This document shows positions 56,477-64,000 of a DNA stretch of 64,000 bases, piece after piece. Position 1 is the first letter of the stretch. The number at the start of each line of letters is the position of its first letter. Source of the DNA: Aspergillus flavus (Eukaryota > Ascomycota > Eurotiomycetes > Eurotiales > Aspergillaceae); NCBI RefSeq assembly GCF_009017415.1, contig NC_092406.1, forward strand, positions 5,828,001 through 5,892,000, written 5' to 3'. The notes under the pieces are model-generated. The model saw nothing but the letters and a program-made list of their open reading frames with translations. It made no database searches and had not been told where the DNA came from. The position numbers and the translations under genes were made by a program.

Positions 56477-57964
56477 ATGTCTCATCGTTCGTTAATGAAG
56501 CCCTTGCATTTGTATATGCGCTTATCTATAGCTCCGTCTATCCACCTGAATCATGTGAGACGTGCTTCACTTAACTCGGCCATTGGTCGTGGTATCCGCA
56601 AGACCCGGGGCTTCGACAGTCCATCTTCGTCGCGAAGTTCATACGATTCTGACTTTGAACGGCCATATAAAGAAAGTAGGGACACAAGATCAAATATAAC
56701 CGAAAAAAAAAGCCAAGGCAGAAAGTGGCTCGATGATGACTTTGACGAAGATGAATTTATCAGGACAGGAAATTTCCGCGCACTGCCTCGTGAACACCAA
56801 CGCTTTCAGAGCAGTAAGAGGTTCACGAATAATGAAGCCAGGGGATACAATGGCCGTGAGGATAGCAATAGACCTCAAGACAAGCGTCATTCTCGTCGAG
56901 CAGAACCAACGAAACACCACCGTGCCACAGAGAGAGTACCAGAGCGGGTAAAAGAAAACGTGCAAGTCCCTGATGCAATCCCATACACAACACCGGCATC
57001 AGAATTCATCTATGGAACCAGCGCAGTGGAGGCTGCACTACGCTGTAGCAGACGTCGCATGTACAAATTGTATGTGTATCAGGCCTCTGGTGAGGAACTA
57101 AGCTCTGCCAAGGTTGCACTACGCAAATTGGCGCTTTCGAAGAACGTCAAAGTCAAGATGGCATTCGGCGGATGGGACCGGCTTCTTGATAAGATGAGCG
57201 CCGGTCGACCTCATAATGGCTGCGTCCTTGAAGCGTCCCCTCTGCCAAGATTACCCGTGAGGGGTTTGAAAAGTGTTCCATCTATAAAAGAGGAGGATTT
57301 CGGTGTGGAACTGGGCGCTCAATCACGAGAGGAAGCATTGGTGAATAGCACGAACGACAAGCTCAAAATCCATCATTGGGACCAGAGAACAAGGTACCCT
57401 GTTGTATTATTACTCGATGGAATCGTGGATCCTGGAAACCTGGGCGCCATCATTCGCTCCGCATATTATCTTGGTGTCGATGCTATTATATTCGCTGGTC
57501 GAAACTCGGCGCCTTTATCTCCCGTGACAATCAAGGCCTCGGCTGGAGCAGCTGAAAATATGACTCTTCTCGAAGTGAGTAACGAAGTAGATTTCATCCA
57601 GCGCTCGAAAGCCAACGGATGGAAATTCTACGCGGCAGATGCCCCAGGTCCAGCTTCCAAATACGTGGACACTGCTTCTATTGTCGAGGGTAAAGGTACG
57701 ACCGAAGGGGAACATGTTAGTACTCAATCGCCTTGCGTTATCATGATGGGGAGCGAGGGATCAGGATTGAGTCGTCATATTAAGTCTCATGCGGACTCTA
57801 TCGTGAGCATCCCTGGAGCCAGACTTGCTACGCCCCTCGGTGTCGAGTCCGACCCTTCTAGAGTGGACAGCCTTAATGTCAGTGTGGCAGCAGCGCTGTT
57901 GATGGAAATGTTTCTACGAGTACCACTTGCGGTGGCCGATGTGCCTCCCAAAAAAACTCGGTGA
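56477..57964 (+). CDS. mrm1: Mitochondrial rRNA 2'-O-ribose methyltransferase Mrm1 (SpoU family)
   Basis: This single exon encodes 495 residues from the ATG at 56477. The N-terminus (MSHRSLMKPLHLYMRL and onward) is basic, fitting a mitochondrial presequence. Residues of about 50-165 are charged and low complexity. The SpoU substrate-binding domain begins with EFIYGTSAVEAALRCSRRRM. The catalytic trefoil-knot domain has LLLDGIVDPGNLGAIIRSA (motif 1, Asn and Arg present), VIMMGSEGSGLS (motif 2) and VDSLNVSVAAALLMEMF (motif 3). Mrm1 methylates a conserved guanosine in the peptidyl-transferase region of the mitochondrial large rRNA. It is convergent with the next gene, 154 bp between stop codons. 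Confidence 0.92.
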   Translation: MSHRSLMKPLHLYMRLSIAPSIHLNHVRRASLNSAIGRGIRKTRGFDSPSSSRSSYDSDFERPYKESRDTRSNITEKKSQGRKWLDDDFDEDEFIRTGNFRALPREHQRFQSSKRFTNNEARGYNGREDSNRPQDKRHSRRAEPTKHHRATERVPERVKENVQVPDAIPYTTPASEFIYGTSAVEAALRCSRRRMYKLYVYQASGEELSSAKVALRKLALSKNVKVKMAFGGWDRLLDKMSAGRPHNGCVLEASPLPRLPVRGLKSVPSIKEEDFGVELGAQSREEALVNSTNDKLKIHHWDQRTRYPVVLLLDGIVDPGNLGAIIRSAYYLGVDAIIFAGRNSAPLSPVTIKASAGAAENMTLLEVSNEVDFIQRSKANGWKFYAADAPGPASKYVDTASIVEGKGTTEGEHVSTQSPCVIMMGSEGSGLSRHIKSHADSIVSIPGARLATPLGVESDPSRVDSLNVSVAAALLMEMFLRVPLAVADVPPKKTR

Positions 57965-58118
57965 ACTTGAATCAGAAGGATAATAATGACAGCTTGTAAA
58001 TATACCTCTTGTACATTAGCATAATTAGACCCTATGGACAAACTCATCATCTCCATACACAACATTCATCGAGGAAACGTTCACATCATAATAACAATAC
58101 TTGGGCTCGACTCTTATT

Positions 58119-59503
58119 CTACACTTTTGTTTTGGCCTGCACAGCACCAAATCGAAGAGAACCGAAATCAAATATCTATACCATTTGTTCTGTTAAAAGA
58201 GCCTTCGAGGGGTGTTTGGAGCATGCAACTTACCGCATATAATCCATCCAAGAATGTTCCACCAAGGACGTCAAATTCGAGCGATCCACGACTCTGGACA
58301 CCGCCATATATGTAGCCAGGTTTGGCTTCAGCAAACATCAGACTCTCCTTTGACATAGCGAACGATTTCTCCCCAACTGCTAACTGGACGACTGGAAGCT
58401 GGTCTACATTGATGTCGGATGGGATGAGAAAGCCTTGGGTTTCACTGTCATAGAATGCGCCTGGGATAGAATCATAAATGGCTTGACACGTTTGGTCATC
58501 AAGTAGAGTCAATGCTGCGTCGGTATCCACAACAGCCTTGTTCTCAGATCTACTCATGGGTTTTCCTCCAACCGTTGCAGAGGGGGACTCAAACATCCAA
58601 TAGCCTCGACTATTGTCGATAGGCGTATGATGAACATCATGGCCACAATAACGCACAGCATCCTCATCAATGGAGCCAAATGTGCAAAATGACTTCTTTA
58701 GGTCAGAGTCGCCCCAAGATCCAAGTTTTGCAGTAAACAGTTTTGCAGATTGTTCTCGGTCGTCTCTAGTATTCAAGCGCTCGGCCAGGGCCTTGATGTC
58801 CTGTTGGGGATGATTAATATGCCCAAACGCCAGCCCCAGAACGCCATCTGCTGAGAATTGTGTAAACATTGGTGACATGGTTTTGGCAAGCTGTACGGGT
58901 TGTGTCTTGAAGGCCACTCCTCCAATGGTGATGTCTTCTGTACCGATGGAACCAGACACTGAAGAACCGTCCACGTAGGTAACCTTCCATGGCGAATCTT
59001 CGATGTTTTTGAATGTGCTCGATTTTTCAGGATCAAAGGTATGGCTCTCCTCTTCACCCTTGGGTAGTGTATCTGCAGGGAGCTCACTAGATCGCACCTG
59101 CTAGGGTTAGTACGGTGGATTTTGTCTTTCTCATATCTTGAACGATATAGATATATCTTACCCAAAAATCAACAGACGCTGTATCCAAAACTAGGTTGAA
59201 AGTTTGAGCCGGGGTTCCGATGCTCACGGGCATAAAGAACGCTGCATCGTTTTGGATATCATCCTTCTCAACTTGCTGGAGTTGATCGTCCGAGGTTTGT
59301 TTTCGCATCACGTCGTGAAAACGAACTCGACCGCCGATAGGCTTGTCAGTGAAGGGCCGGCCAGTCTGATGGATAGCTCGACCGATGGAATAGGGACCAT
59401 TTTTGGTGGGGTGCAAGCGGTATTTGCGTATTAGATGCACATAGGACTTGATCCCTGATTTGCAGTAGTTTGGATTCTCAATAAGGAAGATCTTAGATGC
59501 CAT
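58119..59503 (-). CDS. Pepsin-family (A1) aspartic protease-like protein with variant active-site motifs
   Basis: Exons 59503-59162, 59097-58234 and 58175-58119 join in phase 0 (introns 64 and 58 nt) to encode 420 residues. The first catalytic motif is LDTASVDFWV near residue 107, and the second is VVDTDAALTLLDD near residue 305, where pepsins have DTGT/DTGTTL; both aspartates are kept. Other A1 features are present: YVDGSSVSGSIGTEDITIGG (flap region), DGVLGLAFG, and GGTFLDGLYAIFDFGSLRFG at the end. There is no signal peptide: the start MASKIFLIENPNYCKSGIK is not hydrophobic, and a propeptide-like basic region follows. Most fungal relatives are secreted, so this one may be intracellular, or a true first exon may have been missed. 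Activity is uncertain with the D-T-D-A motif. Confidence 0.83.
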
Positions 59504-60213
59504 GATGATACTACTAGTAGTTGCGTTTTCGTCCGTTCAGGCGAACTCGGGAGTAGATTTATACCAAAGACGATGACGGAATGACAATAAGTTTCAAGAT
59601 AGCCATCGCTTCTGTCCCAGTGTCAGGGTCCCCACTATTAACTTGTCTGCGGATCTTATTCTGGGCGCATACCTTGCACGCTAAGGATGATCTACAGTTA
59701 CAGTGAGCGACCGTCGGTCCAATGAGATTCAACACACGGCAACATTGAGGGGTCAGAATAAATTAGAAGCTGCGTAAGATAGATAGCATGTTAATATTTC
59801 AGTGGCAACGTCACATGTTGTATGGCGAATCAAGCAAGGCAAGTGTCATCATTGCCGACTTGAAAGTGATTTGATCCCGATTCCCTGTCATATGATCCAT
59901 GGCTGCCTGAGGATATTCCACGGTCAAGACAGAAGCTGATGGAAACTCCACATTAGGAAGTATTCTATTGCTTTTTGTATACATTTCAAATACCGTACCG
60001 CACAGGTACAGATAGATAGCTATTGTGTTACAGAGAAAGATATGACAAGAACCGTGAAGCGACATCATGAACAATGGCATCTATGGGCCAACGCCAGACC
60101 GACTTATATCGAAAAAAGAACCAAACCCCTCGCATGGCCAATTACCTTCCCAAGCACTGCAGAACGGTCATAACAATATTTAGCTGTTTAACAACTATCG
60201 AGCACTGTAAGGA
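59504..60213. other. Intergenic
   Basis: Promoter of the protease gene and 3' region of the ISWI gene. No coding signal is seen. Confidence 0.5.
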
Positions 60214-63200
60214 TTACTTCTTCCGACTTTTCGCCTTTGATGCTGTGTTGGATGAGACACTAGCTGCCCGCGACGTCGACGTAGAATTGGCTTTGCTGTT
60301 GCCTTTAACAGCCTTGACCTGCTTGTTCTATGAGACCATACACGTCAGTTGAGTACCCTCGAGAGTTTAACAGGACCAAACTTACCACTGCGCCGCCCTT
60401 ATTCTTCTTTTTAGCAGGTGCTCCATCATCGTCGTTTTCAGCATCCTCGTCTTCTCGATCACGTCCACGGCCCTTGCCAGACTCGCCATTGGCTTTCTCA
60501 TCCGCAACCTCAAACTCCTTTGCAACAGTATTCAATAATGTAGTACAACGGCGTCCGATTTCCACGGGTGTTCGGCTAAGGAAGAACCAGTCGAACCGGA
60601 AGAGTGGGGACTCGCGAATTTCGTCGCGGATTTTCTCGTACAGTCCCTCACCATCGACTCCATACTTATCGAGCATCACCAGTAAAAATCGATCCTCTTC
60701 TTCGGTATACACCTTCTTATTGGTGGTAGACACCGTGTAGTTGATCTTGAGTTGCTGAAGAGGAACGCGGTACATCTCCATCTTCTTGCGAAGCATTTTA
60801 CGCTGATGGTTCATCTTGCGTAGCTTCTCCTCTCCCTGCTCAATAACGCGGAGATATTTAGGGTAGTCTTGGATCTCGGTGTACCGTTTCCAAAACACTT
60901 TGGCGTATTCTTCAACTTCATCTGGTTCCTTGCTGTCCACTTCAGTGGCGATCCCAACATAATCAGTGCGCCCGAATTTGGCAGAGCCATTGACAAACTG
61001 CTGGAAATCACGGCGATTCCAGGTCGAAAAGCCTTCTTCTGACATCTCAGCCTTCTGCGCCTGCTCTTCTTCCGTCAATGGCACCGCATTGTCAATTTCT
61101 TGTTGCTCCAGATCGCGCTCGGCTTCACGCTCACTAAGTTCCTCTTCAGGCCCATCAGGGAGCGGGACCTTATAGCCGATCTCTTTGTGGAAGTAGGCGG
61201 TCTCTTTCTCCTGGAGTTCTTGGAGTCCCGGAGGGAAGAACTGCCAGTCATGAACAGCAATTTGCTTAGGTGCCCGAGGGACCTTCGGTTTGGGATCGGC
61301 CGTTCTTCCACCAGTAGCTAGCGCTTGGCGATAGTACTTGTCAATAGAGTAGAACTGCTCTTTCCGTTCGCGTTTTGCGGGATTGATCCAATTGAGGCCG
61401 ATGTCCTTCTTGCGATCTGTGAAGTCCTTTCCGTTCCATTCATATGCACTCTCGGAGCTAAACTTTTGCAAATCATCGATACCCAGTTTCTCATACTTCT
61501 TGCTCAATTCTGCAGTTCGCTCCTCACCCTTGCGTAAAATCGCATCAATATCGTCATCAGAAATTTGTTTGTCGGCATTGAAAGGTGCAGTCGAGTTATC
61601 ATTGCTGAAAACATTCGCAGCTCCGTGCTGAATCATGCCAAGCAGTTCCTCCTTTGACGCGGCGTTCTTGGTCTGTTGTTGAGCACGGCCTTGTTGAATA
61701 ACAAGCTGGTCTAGCCGCAGCTTCTGGGCTGCACGTTCCAAGACCTTCTCCTCAATCGCATTCTCTGTGACAAATCTGAATACAACCACTTGCTTCGTCT
61801 GACCAATACGATGAGCACGGTCCATGGCCTGTAGATCAGCCTGAGGGTTCCAATCACTGTCGTAGAGGACAACGATATCCGCAGTCGTCAAGTTAATACC
61901 GAGACCTCCTGCCCTAGTCGTAAGCAAGAAGACAAACTTATCCGATCCTGGCTTGTTGTACTCGTCAATTGCGGCGATTCTATCCTCATGAGCTGTCGTG
62001 CCATCGATACGGCAATAATTGTACTCTCTAAAAACACAGTAATCTTCCAAAATATCGAGCACACGACTCATTTGGGAGAAGATAAGAACGCGGCTTCCCT
62101 GTTTCTGCATACGTGCCAAGAGCTTGTCTAAGATTGACATCTTGCCGGCGTTGTACACAAGGTGCTCGTCTGTTGTATAAGGAGGACCCGGCTCAGCTCC
62201 TTCAAACAGGTATGGGTGATTACAACATTTGCGAAGTTGCATGACAATGTTCAAAAGACGGGTCTTAGATTCGCGCTTTCCAGCAGCACCGTTGACAGCG
62301 TCGATATCCTTCTCAAGAATCTTCTGGTACCACTTCACCTGCATTTCTGACATGGGTACATATAGATTGACCTCCTTCTTGGGAAGCAAGCTCTTCTCTA
62401 CGTCGCTCTTAACACGACGGAGTAGGAAGGGTCGTAGTACTCGGTGAAGTTGCTGGACAACGGTGTCCTGGTCAGATTCTTGGTTTGAAAACCATTGATC
62501 GAATGCCTCCGAATCACCGAAAACATCCGGCAAAAGGAAGTTTAGAAGGGCCCAAAGTTCATGGAGGTTGTTTTGGAGAGGGGTACCGGTAATCAGCAGC
62601 CGATTCCGAGAATGGAACACACGGATGATCTGTGCGAGTGATGACTCTTCGTTTTTGATTCTATGGGCCTCATCGATGATGATGTACTCCCAAGCGAACT
62701 TCTTAAGGTGAGACTTCTCCCGAAGAACCATTTCGTAACTTGTGATGCACACATCGAAATCCTCATCAAGGAGTCTTTCGTTTATTAACTTATGGCGCTC
62801 CTCCTTGTCTCCCTGAAGAACAAGAACATTAACGTCGGGTGTCCATTTGTGGAATTCGCGCTTCCAATTGTCGAGTGTGGATTTCGGCACGGCAACCAGG
62901 TGAGGTCCTGTAATATCGCAGACATGTCTGAGGTAACCGAGGAAAGAAATGGTTTGAAGGGTTTTGCCTAGACCCATTTCATCGGCAAGGATACCAGAGA
63001 TACCATTCTCATGTAGAGACACAAGCCAGTTCAATCCGGCAATTTGATAATCACGCATTTCTCCATGAACGAATGGCGGGGATTCACGGAAGACGGTGCC
63101 GGTCTCGCCGCCACTCTTTTCATCCTTCAATAGCTCTGCGTCTTCCTCTTGTTCCGTCCTGCGACGTCTATCACCACCTGCACCCCCTGAGCGTGACGAA

Positions 63201-63876
63201 CCCTTTTTCTTGGCTTTTGCCTCGTCCTCATCATTTTGCCGGTCTATCTCGGCCATTATTTCTTTGATCCGTGGGTTGGGGTTGGTTTCAATGAAATGGC
63301 GAAACAAGTCGGTAAGCCCGAGGAGGTAGCGGAATCTCCGAATGGAATCATCTTCCTGTAACAGACTGTTAATAAGCAACTCCAGCCGCGACAAAGTGAG
63401 ATAACAGGTGGGCTACTATACCTTTGACTCGTCCAGACGACCATGCTTTTTACCTAGGATGCTCTTCCTTAAATGAAATGCCTCAGATCGCTTCCTTCGG
63501 CCATCGACAGGAACTGTGTCGCCTGCAACACTGCTTGCTGTGGTGTTAGGGTTTGTATCCGAATCCTGGTTTGCGCGGGTTAGCCTGTGTGATGGGAAGT
63601 GCTGGTAAATCGCGTAGAATGTACCGTATAGTCTGGAGTGTCATGGTAGCCCTGTTTGGAAAGAAAGTCAGCATAAACTCAAGTCCCCTAATATGCATCA
63701 CTCATCAATGCGCGCAAGCCAGAACTTGTGCGGAAGTGATTTGACCGGGTTCTGTCACCTACCCCCATTTGCGCGTCATCTACGGGTACTGACGTGACAG
63801 GTTCATCATTTGCATCTGTCATAGGAGTATCTGCTTGAGAAGGTGTTTCCGAATTGGGGGCGAGCGAAGGCGCCAT
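60214..63876 (-). CDS. ISWI-type chromatin-remodeling ATPase (Isw1/Isw2)
   Basis: Five exons join in phase 0: 63876-63763, 63651-63625 (only 27 nt), 63565-63422, 63355-60386 and 60327-60214, encoding 1122 residues, equal to the family's usual length. The N-terminal exons carry an acidic start and [19 protein letters not shown]. The SNF2 ATPase follows, with [13 protein letters not shown] near residue 223, DEAHRIKNE near 325, [20 protein letters not shown], and [19 protein letters not shown] near 612. HAND, SANT and SLIDE regions come next ([31 protein letters not shown] near 980; [17 protein letters not shown]). The C-terminus is Lys/Ser-rich, nuclear-localisation-like. ISWI enzymes space nucleosomes. 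Choosing between Isw1 and Isw2 would need a tree. Confidence 0.93.
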
Positions 63877-64000
63877 CTTCGTTCTGGGCGCACTCAGCGC
63901 AGATAACGTGTGTTATGTATATAGAGCCGAACACGCCTTGCAAGCGCTCCGAAACCACGACAGGAGGTAAACTGGGTGGAGGCACTAAGATGTTGATTGC

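Noticed and set aside
22060..64000. A biosynthetic gene cluster around the Zn2Cys6 regulator and monooxygenase
   Set aside because: No polyketide synthase, NRPS, terpene cyclase or transporter is present, and the flanking genes are housekeeping.

Overview
The window looks like nuclear DNA of a filamentous ascomycete, most likely a Eurotiomycete of the Aspergillus/Penicillium kind. Introns are short (about 50-70 nt, one of 171 nt) with GTAAGT-like donors, CTRAC-like branch sites and YAG acceptors. Gene families include a Zn2Cys6 regulator, a GRGGAGN-repeat protein, a FLC/TRP-type membrane protein and an Alg13-type subunit. Strands are mixed, there are no operons, and intergenic gaps run 0.2-4.4 kb. 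Exon joins were worked out by hand from splice signals and frame continuity; family names come from remembered motifs, not a database search.

Left end (1-6.5 kb), accessory in character: a partial gene with a transposase-like helix-turn-helix region runs off the left edge, followed by a short protein resembling the C-terminal half of TFIIIC subunit Tfc1/tau95. Then comes the most striking object here: three tRNA-Leu(CAA) genes (4660-4824, 5518-5686, 5763-5929). Each carries the normal intron next to the anticodon plus a second 54-59 nt insert in the D-arm. All three D-arm inserts have the hallmarks of an mRNA (spliceosomal) intron: GTAAGT/GTAAAT start, TCTAAC/ATTAAC branch-like motif, TAG/CAG end. 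Removing both introns gives the same 81-nt tRNA from all three genes, although the inserts have diverged.

6.8-20 kb: a DUF1993 protein, a multi-pass membrane protein with a signal peptide, a three-exon metallo-beta-lactamase-fold protein, a one-TM serine-rich protein, a protein of unknown family, and a 1592-residue disordered protein whose upstream region holds a run of 24 G. 22-32 kb: the DEAD-box ribosome-biogenesis helicase Has1, a decayed FAD monooxygenase pseudogene, and a FLC/TRP-like membrane protein. 32.7-41.6 kb: U1 snRNP protein C, a Zn2Cys6 transcription factor, a long gene-poor stretch, and a GRGGAGN-repeat protein.

43-64 kb is a compact block of conserved housekeeping genes: Arp1 (dynactin), Alg13 (N-glycan assembly) divergent from mitochondrial ribosomal protein mS35/Rsm24, a CCCH zinc-finger protein, a Mit1/CHD3-type remodeler divergent from the mitochondrial rRNA methyltransferase Mrm1, a pepsin-family protein with altered active-site motifs, and an ISWI remodeler. 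These genes serve separate processes and do not form a pathway or cluster.
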